Assembly: GCA_003522105.1 (NCBI GenBank)
Contig: DPGF01000055.1
Span: 1-36,403 of the forward strand
Reading direction: 5' to 3'
DNA length: 36,403 nt
DNA from: Oscillibacter sp.
GTDB taxonomy: Bacteria > Bacillota > Clostridia > Oscillospirales > Oscillospiraceae
In this document: in pieces, positions 16,261 to 23,583 of the stretch
Layout: every line of letters begins with the position of its first letter
Position numbering within the stretch: the stretch's first letter is position 1
Translations under genes and position numbers: made by a program
Notes under the pieces: generated by a model
Database searches by the model: none
Seen by the model: the letters and a program-made list of their open reading frames with translations, nothing else
Told to the model about the DNA's origin: nothing

Positions 16261-16650
16261 ACATAAAAGAAACCTGCATTTTAAAGCGCTGCTTCTGCTG
16301 AAGCGAGAAAAAGTGGCTTGAAAATCGCCGACGAGATGCACAAAGGGAGCGAGATGCGCGGAAAATATGACTTTTTCCGACGCGAGTGGTGAAACGAGGG
16401 TCCTGTTCCAGATGTGGGAAAGAAGTGCGAAAAGCACCCTATATCTTGGTGAAATGCGAATACAGCAGTACTATGTTTCGAAAGTTTACATAATGTACTT
16501 TACATAATATTTTGACATAATTACCAAATTTGGAAAAAGTTGGCAATTCCGCTTGCGCAACCGGCGCAAAAGTCCTATATTTATAGGTACGTTCCGGCGT
16601 TCGGTTCGCAGGTTTGATGGCCGCTTCCTTTTTCAGAGGGGTGACATGAC
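16261..16650 (+). other. 390-nt intergenic region before spoIIM; no gene found
   Basis: No reading frame with a ribosome site fits. The first half is GC-rich with a hairpin (GCGCGGAAAA 16356-16365 against TTTTCCG...CGC 16373-16383) and the 8-nt direct repeat CGAGATGC. The second half (about 16440-16600) is markedly AT-rich, with three near-identical ACATAAT repeats, a CCAAATTTGG palindrome and the palindromic CCTATA-TT-TATAGG. I could not assign a sigma-E/G promoter with confidence, nor a known RNA family. Confidence 0.6.
16485..16521 (+). repeat. Triple direct repeat TTTACATAAT
   Basis: TTTACATAAT at 16485-16494 and 16499-16508, and TTGACATAAT at 16512-16521, are spaced 14 and 13 nt apart. 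They sit in an AT-rich island about 130 nt upstream of spoIIM and look like an operator cluster rather than coding sequence. Confidence 0.6.
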
Positions 16651-17280
16651 TTGCTGAATCGAACGAACAGAAGAAGCCGCCGCGGCACACTGCCGCAGCG
16701 CGTACCAGTGCCGCTGCTGGTGCTGTCGGCTTTTGTTGTGTTGGGTGTGATCCTTGGGTATGCGTTTGCGCTCCGGTCGCTGCGGCAGACGGGCGGCGAA
16801 CTGAAGCGATACTTTGACGCTTTTTTGTCAGGCGGCGCGGAAAAGCCGCTTTCGGCGCGGGTGTTGGGCGAAACGCTGGTGTGCTATTTTCGCGCGCCGG
16901 TCATCGCCTTTCTCTTGGGCTTTGCGTCTATCGGCGTGGTGGCTGTGCCGCTTTTATGCGCGTGTCAGAGCTTTTTGCTGTCGTATTCTCTCTTCTGTTT
17001 TGCGCTTTCGCTCGGGCGGGGGAGCTTTCCGTTGCTGCTGGCGCTGTTCGGCGTCAGGCTGCTGGCGGTTCTGCCCTGCACGCTGCTGCTTGGCAGCGCG
17101 TCGATTGATCGATCCCTCATTCTGCTGTCGCTTTCGTTCAGCGGCGGGGGAAGGGGACGCGCGGTCAGCTACGGGAGCGCGTACTGGTATCGTTTTGGCA
17201 TTTGTTGTGTGTGTTTGTTTGTTGCAGCGCTGCTGGAGCTGTGGCTCGTGCCGCAGTTTCTGCTGCTTGCGGCATCGTGA
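16651..17280 (+). CDS. spoIIM: Stage II sporulation protein M
   Basis: SpoIIM is the polytopic membrane protein of the SpoIID-SpoIIM-SpoIIP engulfment machine in the mother-cell membrane. The 209-aa protein has a basic N-terminus and about five membrane segments (about 24-41, 72-96, 99-120, 124-148, 180-206), matching the family's usual length. Adjacency to xerD is the order seen in Bacillus subtilis. The start is TTG at 16651, 7 nt after GAGGGGTG; an ATG at 16646 gives only a 3-codon frame. Sequence motifs of this family are weak, so context carries much of the call. Confidence 0.82.
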   Translation: MLNRTNRRSRRGTLPQRVPVPLLVLSAFVVLGVILGYAFALRSLRQTGGELKRYFDAFLSGGAEKPLSARVLGETLVCYFRAPVIAFLLGFASIGVVAVPLLCACQSFLLSYSLFCFALSLGRGSFPLLLALFGVRLLAVLPCTLLLGSASIDRSLILLSLSFSGGGRGRAVSYGSAYWYRFGICCVCLFVAALLELWLVPQFLLLAAS

Positions 17281-17303
17281 GACTTTGGGAAGGAGGGGCT
17301 GCC

Positions 17304-18188
17304 GTGGCAGATCTGTTGTCACAATATGAAGAATATCTGACCGTGGAAAAGCATGCCTCCCAGAATACGCTCAGCTCCTATCTGCGCGATCTGCACCAGT
17401 TTGCTGCGTATTTGGACGAGTTTCGTCCCATGCCGCTGCCGCAGGTGACACAGGAGGTCATCAACGGCTATGTTGTCTGGATGGGCGGCAAGGGCAAGTC
17501 CGCCGCGACGATCACGCGCTCCATCGCGTCGATCAAGTCGTTTTATACCTACCTTCAGCTCACCGGCGAGGTGAGCGCCAATCCCGCCAAGGGCGTTGCC
17601 GCGGTGAAGGTGGAGCACAAATTCCCAGAGATCCTGACCGGCAAGGAGGTCGAGCTGTTCCTCGACCAGCCCCAATGCGTGGACGCCAAGGGCTACCGTG
17701 ACCATGCGATGCTCGAGCTGCTGTATGCCACGGGAATCCGTGTTTCTGAGCTGATCTCGCTGAACGAGGAAGATGTGAGCCTGAGTGCGAGCTTTATCCG
17801 CGCGCAGAGCAAGGGCAAGGAGCGCATCATTCCGCTCTATCCCGCCGCCGTCAAGGCACTCTCGCACTACATCAGGGAGGTGCGGCCACAGCTTCTGGCC
17901 GATCCGGAGGAAAGGGCGCTGTTCGTCAACATGAACGGTGAGCGCATGAGTCGCCAGGGATTCTGGAAGATCGTCAAACACTATCAGGAGACCGCCGGCA
18001 TCTCCAAGGACATCACGCCGCACACGCTGCGCCATTCCTTTGCCGTGCACCTGCTGGAAAACGGCGCGGATCTGCGCTCCATTCAGGAAATGCTCGGCCA
18101 TGCGGACATTTCCTCCACGCAGATCTATACGCACGTTGTGAAAAAGCACCTCAAGGACGTCTATCAAAAGGCGCATCCGCGGGCGTAA
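17304..18188 (+). CDS. xerD: Tyrosine recombinase XerD
   Basis: XerD resolves chromosome dimers at dif together with a partner recombinase. The 294-aa protein has an N-terminal SAM-like domain (about 1-90) and a catalytic domain. Its residues are Arg in TGIRVSELISL, His-x-x-Arg in HTLRHSFAVHLLENGAD, His in LGHADISST and the nucleophile Tyr in IYTHV. GTG at 17304 follows AAGGAGGGG. The pairing with spoIIM and the absence of integrase-type flanks indicate a housekeeping recombinase, not a mobile element. Confidence 0.93.
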   Translation: MADLLSQYEEYLTVEKHASQNTLSSYLRDLHQFAAYLDEFRPMPLPQVTQEVINGYVVWMGGKGKSAATITRSIASIKSFYTYLQLTGEVSANPAKGVAAVKVEHKFPEILTGKEVELFLDQPQCVDAKGYRDHAMLELLYATGIRVSELISLNEEDVSLSASFIRAQSKGKERIIPLYPAAVKALSHYIREVRPQLLADPEERALFVNMNGERMSRQGFWKIVKHYQETAGISKDITPHTLRHSFAVHLLENGADLRSIQEMLGHADISSTQIYTHVVKKHLKDVYQKAHPRA

Positions 18189-18202
18189 AAAGAAAAATGA
18201 AG

Positions 18203-18226
18203 GGCCGCTCAGAGAGCGGCCTTTTT
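18203..18226 (+). terminator. Intrinsic terminator after xerD
   Basis: GGCCGCTC-AGA-GAGCGGCC followed by TTTTT. Confidence 0.9.
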
Positions 18227-18243
18227 CGTGCTGTGATTTCTCA

Positions 18244-18272
18244 TTGCATTTCGGACAGATGTTTGATATAAT
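18244..18272 (+). promoter_or_regulatory. Promoter of the ruvC operon
   Basis: TTGCAT (18244-18249) and TATAAT (18267-18272) are 17 nt apart, just after the xerD terminator. No LexA/SOS-box palindrome was evident here. Confidence 0.8.
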
Positions 18273-18302
18273 TTCAAATAAGTATCATGGGAGGTGATGC
18301 GC

Positions 18303-18818
18303 ATGCGGATCCTCGGCATTGACCCGGGAATCGCCATTGTCGGTTTCGGGATGATCGAGGCGGAGCGCGGGCAGACGAAGCTCCTCAATTACGGCGCGAT
18401 CACTACACCCGCCGGGCTGCCGCTGGCGCGCCGCCTTGTGCAGATCGAGCAGGATATGGAAGAGCTCATCGCGCAGCTCAAGCCCGACGCCATCGCGGTC
18501 GAGGAATTGTTCTTTTCGAACAACATCACCACCGGCATCGCCGTGGCGCATGGCCGCGGCATCATTTTGTGTACAGCGGAAAAGAGCGGCGTGCCGCTCT
18601 ATGAATATACGCCCATGCAGGTCAAGCAGGCAGTCGTAGGGTACGGCCTTGCCGAAAAAAGACAGGTCATGGACATGGTCAAGCGCCTCTTAAAGCTCAA
18701 GGCCGTGCCGCGTCCTGACGACGCGGCCGACGCGCTGGCCATTGCCATCTGCCACGCGCGCAGCGCCACGTCGCTTTTGAGCCGCGTCAGCGGCGGCGGC
18801 GTCAAGCAGACCATCTGA
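18303..18818 (+). CDS. ruvC: Holliday junction resolvase RuvC
   Basis: This endonuclease cuts Holliday junctions symmetrically with RuvAB. The 171-aa protein carries the four-acid site: Asp 7 in LGIDPG, Glu in AVEELFF, and the Asp pair in RPDDAADALAIAICHA. The ATG at 18303 is 8 nt after GGAGG and preferred over the ATG at 18297, which lies too close to it. Confidence 0.96.
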   Translation: MRILGIDPGIAIVGFGMIEAERGQTKLLNYGAITTPAGLPLARRLVQIEQDMEELIAQLKPDAIAVEELFFSNNITTGIAVAHGRGIILCTAEKSGVPLYEYTPMQVKQAVVGYGLAEKRQVMDMVKRLLKLKAVPRPDDAADALAIAICHARSATSLLSRVSGGGVKQTI

Positions 18819-18838
18819 GCGGGAGAGAGGGGCAGCTT

Positions 18839-19435
18839 ATGTTTTATTATGTCAGCGGAACGGTCGCCCATGTGGAGCCGTACCTCGCCGTGATCGACTG
18901 CGGCGGCGTGGGCTATGCCTGCAAGACCACCAGCACGACGATCGCACAGCTTCAAGTGGGTAAAGCAGGAAAACTTTACACTTATTTGCATGTCGGAGAA
19001 GGGATCTTCGACCTCTACGGCTTTGCAACGCAAGGTGAGCTCGGGAGCTTCAAGCAGCTCATCGGCGTTTCGGGCGTTGGGCCGAAGGCGGCGCTTGCGA
19101 TCCTTTCGGTCTGCACGCCGCAGGGATTGGCGATGGCCGTCATCACGGGCGATGAAAAGGCGCTCATCGCCGCGCCGGGCATCGGCAAGAAGATCGCCCA
19201 GCGCATCATCTTAGAGCTCAAGGACAAGCTCACCAAGGAGCAGCAGGAGATCGGTATGCCGACCGCCCCCGGTATCGTTGCGGGTGAGAAGAGCAAGGCC
19301 GTCGAGGCCGCCGCCGCGCTCGCGGTGCTCGGCTACACGCAGCAGGACATCGCCGTGGCGATGAAGGGCATCGACGCAGAAGCTCTGCCGCTCGAAGAGA
19401 TCGTGCGCAAGAGCTTAAAGAAAATGGTAAAATAG
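18839..19435 (+). CDS. ruvA: Holliday junction branch migration protein RuvA
   Basis: RuvA is the tetrameric DNA-binding subunit that loads RuvB on four-way junctions. The 198-aa protein has an N-terminal OB fold (1-63) and tandem helix-hairpin-helix motifs (LIGVSGVGPKAALAIL and IAAPGIGKKIAQRIILELK). A C-terminal three-helix domain (about 150-198) contacts RuvB. It lies 20 nt after ruvC, in the same operon. Confidence 0.96.
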   Translation: MFYYVSGTVAHVEPYLAVIDCGGVGYACKTTSTTIAQLQVGKAGKLYTYLHVGEGIFDLYGFATQGELGSFKQLIGVSGVGPKAALAILSVCTPQGLAMAVITGDEKALIAAPGIGKKIAQRIILELKDKLTKEQQEIGMPTAPGIVAGEKSKAVEAAAALAVLGYTQQDIAVAMKGIDAEALPLEEIVRKSLKKMVK

Positions 19436-19447
19436 GAGAAACGATAA

Positions 19448-19606
19448 ATGAACGAAAATACAAAAGAGGTTGCTAAAAAGGGTATTACCTTTGGAACCTG
19501 CCTTGCAATGGTCATCTCTTATGCGAACTGGCATAGCGTGGGTTGGGCGATTGTACACGGTCTGATGAGCTGGCTGTATGTGATTTATTTTGTGCTTGCG
19601 TATTGA
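19448..19606 (+). CDS. Small 52-aa membrane protein inside the ruv operon
   Basis: ATG at 19448 is 9 nt after AGGAG and TGA is at 19604-19606. The protein begins with a charged stretch (NENTKEVAKKG). Two short hydrophobic segments follow (about 13-25 and 30-51), with paired motifs YANWHSVGWAIVHG and SWLYVIYFVLAY. Aromatic-rich proteins of this size and pattern occur in many Firmicutes without a known function; I know the look but not a named family. It sits 12 nt after ruvA and 39 nt before ruvB, so it is probably co-transcribed. Confidence 0.75.
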   Translation: MNENTKEVAKKGITFGTCLAMVISYANWHSVGWAIVHGLMSWLYVIYFVLAY

Positions 19607-19645
19607 GTGTTTTCCCGTTGGACGGAAGAAAAGGGAAGTGACATC

Positions 19646-20701
19646 TTGAGCATTGACTTTGGAACCGACATTTATGAAGAGCCTATCGTGGCCAAGACCT
19701 TCCTGAGCGAGGACGCGCAGGAGGGCTCGCTGCGCCCGAAAACGCTTCAGGAATACATCGGTCAGGAAAAGGCGAAGGGCAACCTCGCCGTCTTTATCGC
19801 GGCGGCGAAAAAGCGCGGCGAGTCGCTCGACCACGTGCTGCTGCACGGCCCGCCGGGCCTCGGCAAAACGACGCTTGCGGGTATCATTGCCCAGGAAATG
19901 GGCGTCAATATCCGCATCACCTCCGGTCCCGCCATCGAAAAGGCGGGCGACCTTGCGGCGCTGCTGACAAACCTGAACGAGGGGGATATCCTCTTCGTCG
20001 ACGAGATCCACCGCCTGAACCGCAGCGTGGAGGAGATCCTGTACCCCGCGATGGAGGACTACGCCATCGACATCATCGTCGGCAAGGGGCCAAGCGCGAA
20101 CTCCATCCGCCTCGACCTGCCGCACTTCACACTTATCGGCGCGACCACACGCGCAGGCCAGCTCTCCGCACCGCTGCGCGACCGCTTCGGCGTTACGCTG
20201 CGCCTGGAACTATACACGCCGCAGGAGCTTTCAAAGATCGTCACGCGCTCGGCGAGCATCCTGAATGTTGCGATCGATCCGACGGGTGCGCTTGAGATCG
20301 CGCGCCGCTCGCGCGGTACGCCGCGTATCGCCAACCGCATGCTGCGCCGCGTGCGCGACTTTGCGGACGTGAAGGCTGACGGCATGATTTCAAGGAAAGT
20401 AGCGGACGAGGCGCTCCGCGCGCTCGAGATCGACGATCTGGGGCTTGACCCCATCGACCACCGCATGCTGCGCGCCATCATTGAAAACTACGGCGGCGGC
20501 CCGGTCGGCATTGAGACTTTGGCAGCGACCATCGGGGAAGAGGCGGTGACACTGCTGGACGTTTACGAGCCGTATCTGATGCAGCTCGGCTTTTTGCAGC
20601 GCACGCCGCGCGGGCGCTGCGTGACGCGCAAGGCCTATGAGCATCTGGGGCTCTCCGTGCCGAAGAGCATAGAAGAAGTGCCGGAACAGCTCAGCTTGTA
20701 A
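19646..20701 (+). CDS. ruvB: Holliday junction ATPase RuvB
   Basis: RuvB is the hexameric AAA+ motor of branch migration. The 351-aa protein has Walker A GPPGLGKT, Walker B LFVDEIHRLN, sensor GATTRAGQLSAPLRDRFG with the arginine finger, and a C-terminal winged helix (GGGPVGIETLA..., PRGRCVTRKAYEHL). The start TTG at 19646 fits GGAAGTG 6 nt upstream and gives MSIDFGTDIYEEP. The frame is also open to a GTG at 19607, which has no ribosome site. Confidence 0.96.
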   Translation: MSIDFGTDIYEEPIVAKTFLSEDAQEGSLRPKTLQEYIGQEKAKGNLAVFIAAAKKRGESLDHVLLHGPPGLGKTTLAGIIAQEMGVNIRITSGPAIEKAGDLAALLTNLNEGDILFVDEIHRLNRSVEEILYPAMEDYAIDIIVGKGPSANSIRLDLPHFTLIGATTRAGQLSAPLRDRFGVTLRLELYTPQELSKIVTRSASILNVAIDPTGALEIARRSRGTPRIANRMLRRVRDFADVKADGMISRKVADEALRALEIDDLGLDPIDHRMLRAIIENYGGGPVGIETLAATIGEEAVTLLDVYEPYLMQLGFLQRTPRGRCVTRKAYEHLGLSVPKSIEEVPEQLSL

Positions 20702-20756
20702 AGGGAAAATGCTTTATTGTATTTTGCGAATCTAAATTTAAGACGAGGAACATATT

Positions 20757-22103
20757 ATGGGAAAACTGTTTGGTACCGACGGGATCCGCGGCGTTGTCGG
20801 TGAGAATCTGACCGCCGATCTCGCGTTCCGCACGGGCAAGGCCATCGCGGCCGTTTTGAAGGAAGAAAAGGGCAGAAAGCCGGTCATCACCATCGGCAAG
20901 GACACGCGCATTTCGTCCGATATGCTGGAAAGCGCGCTGATCGCGGGCATCTGCTCCGTTGGCGGTGATGTGATGCCCTTCGGCGTGCTGCCGACACCGG
21001 CGGTTGCGTATCTCACTGTGCTCAAGGGGGCGGACGCGGGCATTGTCATCTCCGCTTCGCACAACCCCTACGAGCATAACGGCATCAAGGTTTTCAATGA
21101 GAAGGGGTATAAGCTTCCTGACGCGATTGAAGAGCAGGTGGAGGAGAAAATCCTCACCGATATCTATCCTGCTGCGACGCACGGCGAGATCGGTGTACTG
21201 CGCCACGGGTTACGTCAGTCCCGCGAGGCTTACATCGACCATCTTGCCGGCACGATCGAGAGCGACCTTTCCGGCCTTCGGTTGCTTGTGGACTGCTCGA
21301 ATGGCGCATCGTCCGCGACTGCGCCGGAGCTGTTCGGACGCTTCCGCTGCTTCTGTGACTTCATCCACCGCGAGCCGGACGGCGTAAACATCAACGACCA
21401 CTGCGGTTCGACGCATCTTGATGATCTTGCCGCCAAGGTCGTTGCGGGCGGCTACGATATTGGTGTTGCATTCGACGGCGATGCCGACCGCTGCCTTCTC
21501 GTTGACGAGAAGGGCGGCATCATCGACGGTGACAAGGTGCTCGCTGTCTGCGGCTCGGATATGAAGCGTCGCGGCAAGCTCAGCGGCGGCACGATCGTGG
21601 CAACGGTGATGTCGAATCTGGGGCTGCATGAGTTCTGCCGCAAAAACGGCGTGGGTCTTGTTTGTACCAGTGTCGGCGACCGCAATGTGCTTGAAAAGAT
21701 GAACGAGTGCGGCTATAAACTCGGCGGCGAGCAGTCGGGTCACACGATCTTTACCGATTTTTCCACCACCGGCGATGGCCAGCTCACGGCGCTGCAATTC
21801 CTCGACGTGATTGCGCGCAGCGGCAAAAAGGCTTCCGAGCTTGCCTCTGTCTGTCCGCAGTACCCGCAGGTGCTGCTCAACGTTCCTGTTTCACATGAGC
21901 GCGGCGTGAAGGACGCTATCATGGCCTCCGATGCACTGGCTGCAGCGGTTGCGCTGCAGGAAGAGAAGCTCTCCGGCGAGGGTCGTGTGCTTGTCCGTCC
22001 GAGCGGTACAGAAGCGCTGATTCGCGTGATGGTTGAGGCAAAAACGGAACAAATTGCGCTTCTCGCGGCTGAGAATTTGGTGAATGTGATAAAAATGCTC
22101 TAA
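20757..22103 (+). CDS. glmM: Phosphoglucosamine mutase
   Basis: It interconverts glucosamine 6-phosphate and glucosamine 1-phosphate for UDP-GlcNAc and peptidoglycan. The 448-aa alpha-D-phosphohexomutase begins KLFGTDGIRG. The phosphoserine is Ser 101 in ISASHNPYEHNGIK. The metal loop DGDADRC (about 240-246), the sugar loop GGEQSGH and the phosphate loop RPSGTEALIRVM follow. No glmS or glmU is in the window. Confidence 0.97.
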   Translation: MGKLFGTDGIRGVVGENLTADLAFRTGKAIAAVLKEEKGRKPVITIGKDTRISSDMLESALIAGICSVGGDVMPFGVLPTPAVAYLTVLKGADAGIVISASHNPYEHNGIKVFNEKGYKLPDAIEEQVEEKILTDIYPAATHGEIGVLRHGLRQSREAYIDHLAGTIESDLSGLRLLVDCSNGASSATAPELFGRFRCFCDFIHREPDGVNINDHCGSTHLDDLAAKVVAGGYDIGVAFDGDADRCLLVDEKGGIIDGDKVLAVCGSDMKRRGKLSGGTIVATVMSNLGLHEFCRKNGVGLVCTSVGDRNVLEKMNECGYKLGGEQSGHTIFTDFSTTGDGQLTALQFLDVIARSGKKASELASVCPQYPQVLLNVPVSHERGVKDAIMASDALAAAVALQEEKLSGEGRVLVRPSGTEALIRVMVEAKTEQIALLAAENLVNVIKML

Positions 22104-22138
22104 AACCGTTAGCGCTAATACTGAATTTTCGTAAATAC

Positions 22139-22168
22139 TTGACAAAACCTAAGCACAGAAGGTATAAT
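22139..22168 (+). promoter_or_regulatory. Promoter overlapping the start of sigH
   Basis: TTGACA (22139-22144) and TATAAT (22163-22168) are 18 nt apart. The annotated ATG begins only 2 nt after the -10 box. A palindrome TTAGCGCTAA (22109-22118) lies 20 nt upstream of the -35 box. Confidence 0.75.
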
Positions 22169-22170
22169 AC

Positions 22171-22815
22171 ATGCAGTATCATCAGAATGAGAGCCAGCAT
22201 AAAGAGCTTGCCGCCTGCACAGACGAGCAGCTTTGCGCCATGGCCGCCACGGGGCAGCGGGAAGCAGAAGAGCTTCTTGTCACGCGGTACTACGGCGTGG
22301 TGCGCGCGTGCGCGCGTCCTCTTTTCCTCGCCGGCGGCGATGGGGAAGACCTCATCCAGGAGGGAATGTTTGGCCTTATTCAGGCGATACGGGAGTATGA
22401 CGCAGACAAGGCGGCGTCGTTTCACACCTATGCAGAGATCTGCATTCGCAGCCGCCTGTTTTCCGCGCTCCGTGCCGCGTCCCGCGGCAAGCATTATCCG
22501 CTGAACGAATCCATATCCCTTGATACCCCTTTCTTTGACAGTTCTTCTTACACCACCGGTACTTTGGATCCCAGCCACACAGACCCCGAGCTCCTCATTG
22601 CAGAGCGGGATCACGTGGAGAGCTTACTCGAGAGTACCCGCAAGCAGTTGTCCGAGTTCGAGGCGAAGATCTTAGGGTACTATTTGGAGGGCCTTTCCTG
22701 TCACGAGATTGCAAAGGCCGTTGGCAAGTCCCCAAAATCGGTGGACAACGCCGTGCAGCGCGTCCGTCGCAAGGCTGCACAGCACATTTCTTCCGGCGAT
22801 ATCAGCAAACGCTGA
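22171..22815 (+). CDS. sigH: RNA polymerase sigma factor SigH (Spo0H)
   Basis: SigH is the sigma factor of the transition to sporulation. The 214-aa protein aligns by eye with B. subtilis SigH along its length: TDEQL...YYGVVRACAR, region 2 GEDLIQEGMFGLIQAIREYD, SRGKHYPLNESISLD, and region 4 EFEAKILGYYLEGLSCHEIA then KSPKSVDNAVQRVRRK. Family alignment supports the ATG at 22171 as start. The promoter -10 box lies too close for a normal leader, so an in-frame ATG at 22240 or a leaderless mRNA must be considered. Confidence 0.88.
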   Translation: MQYHQNESQHKELAACTDEQLCAMAATGQREAEELLVTRYYGVVRACARPLFLAGGDGEDLIQEGMFGLIQAIREYDADKAASFHTYAEICIRSRLFSALRAASRGKHYPLNESISLDTPFFDSSSYTTGTLDPSHTDPELLIAERDHVESLLESTRKQLSEFEAKILGYYLEGLSCHEIAKAVGKSPKSVDNAVQRVRRKAAQHISSGDISKR

Positions 22816-22855
22816 ACGCATATATTTTTTTCTGATTCAAAGAGAGGGTAAAATC

Positions 22856-23134
22856 ATGTACGAAGACAAGACTTTAGTTTGCAAAGAGTGCGGCAACGAG
22901 TTCGTGTTCACTGCCGGTGAGCAGGAGTTCTACGCGGAGCGCGGCTTCCAGAACGAGCCCCAGCGCTGCAAGGCCTGCCGCGACGCTCGCAAGAACGCCG
23001 CCCGTGGTCCCCGTGAGTACTTCACCGCAGTCTGCGCAGCTTGCGGCGGCGAGGCCAAGGTTCCCTTCGAGCCCAAGTCCGACCGTCCTGTCTACTGCAG
23101 CGAGTGCTTCGCCAAGATGCGCGCTGAGCAGTAA
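22856..23134 (+). CDS. Small double zinc-ribbon protein
   Basis: The 92-aa protein has two four-cysteine sets. CKEC (9-12) pairs with CKAC around residue 38 to 45, and CAAC pairs with CSEC near the C-terminus. The sequence between the first two pairs (FVFTAGEQEFYAERGFQNEP) is the probable zinc-ribbon type of PF13451. Codon choice is strongly C-biased, like tsf and yebC, suggesting high expression. The ATG follows AGAGAGGG. Nucleic-acid binding is the usual guess; no function is established. A strong terminator follows. Confidence 0.8.
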   Translation: MYEDKTLVCKECGNEFVFTAGEQEFYAERGFQNEPQRCKACRDARKNAARGPREYFTAVCAACGGEAKVPFEPKSDRPVYCSECFAKMRAEQ

Positions 23135-23154
23135 GTTCTTGTAACTGCTGATAC

Positions 23155-23190
23155 GGAAAGTGTCCGCTTTTGCGGACACTTTCCTTTTTT
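23155..23190 (+). terminator. Intrinsic terminator after the zinc-ribbon gene
   Basis: A 13-bp perfect stem (GGAAAGTGTCCGC / GCGGACACTTTCC, loop TTTT) is followed by six T. Confidence 0.93.
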
Positions 23191-23246
23191 ATGCCGGCCT
23201 TTTCACAGTTTGTGTTTGCTTCCTTTTCCTTTTTTCTCATTTCCTA

Positions 23247-23275
23247 TTGAAAAAGTGCGAAAAATGGGATAAACT
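23247..23275 (+). promoter_or_regulatory. Possible promoter of the DUF1858 gene
   Basis: TTGAAA (23247-23252) and TAAACT (23270-23275) are 17 nt apart. It is the best match in a pyrimidine-rich, otherwise featureless spacer (23191-23290); the -10 box is poor. Confidence 0.45.
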
Positions 23276-23307
23276 ATCTTCAGCAATTTTCACGGAGGTG
23301 AATCGAA

Positions 23308-23520
23308 ATGATCGAAATTACGCGCGATACCATCATCGGCGACATTCTGGACGTTGCGCCGCACACGGCGCCGATCTTCCTGTCGATCGGTATGCACTGC
23401 CTGGGCTGCCCCAGCTCCCGCGGCGAAACGGTGGAAGAGGCCTGCATGGTCCATGGCATTGATGTGGACAAGCTGCTGGCTCTCGTGAATGAAGAGGCCA
23501 ACAAGCCCGTCAAGGAATAA
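23308..23520 (+). CDS. DUF1858 domain protein (small redox-type CxxC protein)
   Basis: The 70-aa protein is a complete DUF1858 domain: ITRDTIIGDILDVAPHTAPIF, then GMHCLGCPSS carrying the CxxC pair, then a helix ending near DVDKLLALVNEEA. The domain also occurs with hybrid-cluster proteins and is suspected of redox or metal chemistry. No such partner is adjacent. ATG follows GGAGGTG. A hairpin directly after the stop may terminate it. Confidence 0.88.
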   Translation: MIEITRDTIIGDILDVAPHTAPIFLSIGMHCLGCPSSRGETVEEACMVHGIDVDKLLALVNEEANKPVKE

Positions 23521-23526
23521 GAAAAG

Positions 23527-23555
23527 GACGCATACGGTTTTTCCGTATGCGTCTT
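23527..23555 (+). terminator. Hairpin terminator after the DUF1858 gene
   Basis: GACGCATACGG (23527-23537) pairs with CCGTATGCGTC (23543-23553), loop TTTTT; only a weak T tract follows, so termination may be partial and allow read-through into trmK. Confidence 0.65.
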
Positions 23556-23583
23556 ATTCGCTCAGCAAAAGGAGACAGGATCA

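Noticed and set aside
15822..16301. 159-codon frame overlapping the TIGR04086-type gene in another frame, ending in a Cys-containing short peptide
   Set aside because: I checked it as a possible SCIFF-type six-cysteine peptide because such genes can lie near yajC. The tail has only three cysteines, no ribosome site and no maturase gene nearby.
16261..16440. Possible 6S RNA in the spacer before spoIIM
   Set aside because: No long rod with a central bubble could be drawn by eye and no clear promoter or terminator frames it; left as an unexplained spacer.
16439..16690. 83-codon minus-strand frame in the spoIIM upstream spacer
   Set aside because: No ribosome site or family resemblance, and it runs through the AT-rich repeat region and into the spoIIM start.
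17304..18188. XerD as an integrase of a mobile element
   Set aside because: It is linked to spoIIM as in other Firmicutes, has housekeeping codon use, and no att repeats, excisionase or phage genes are near.
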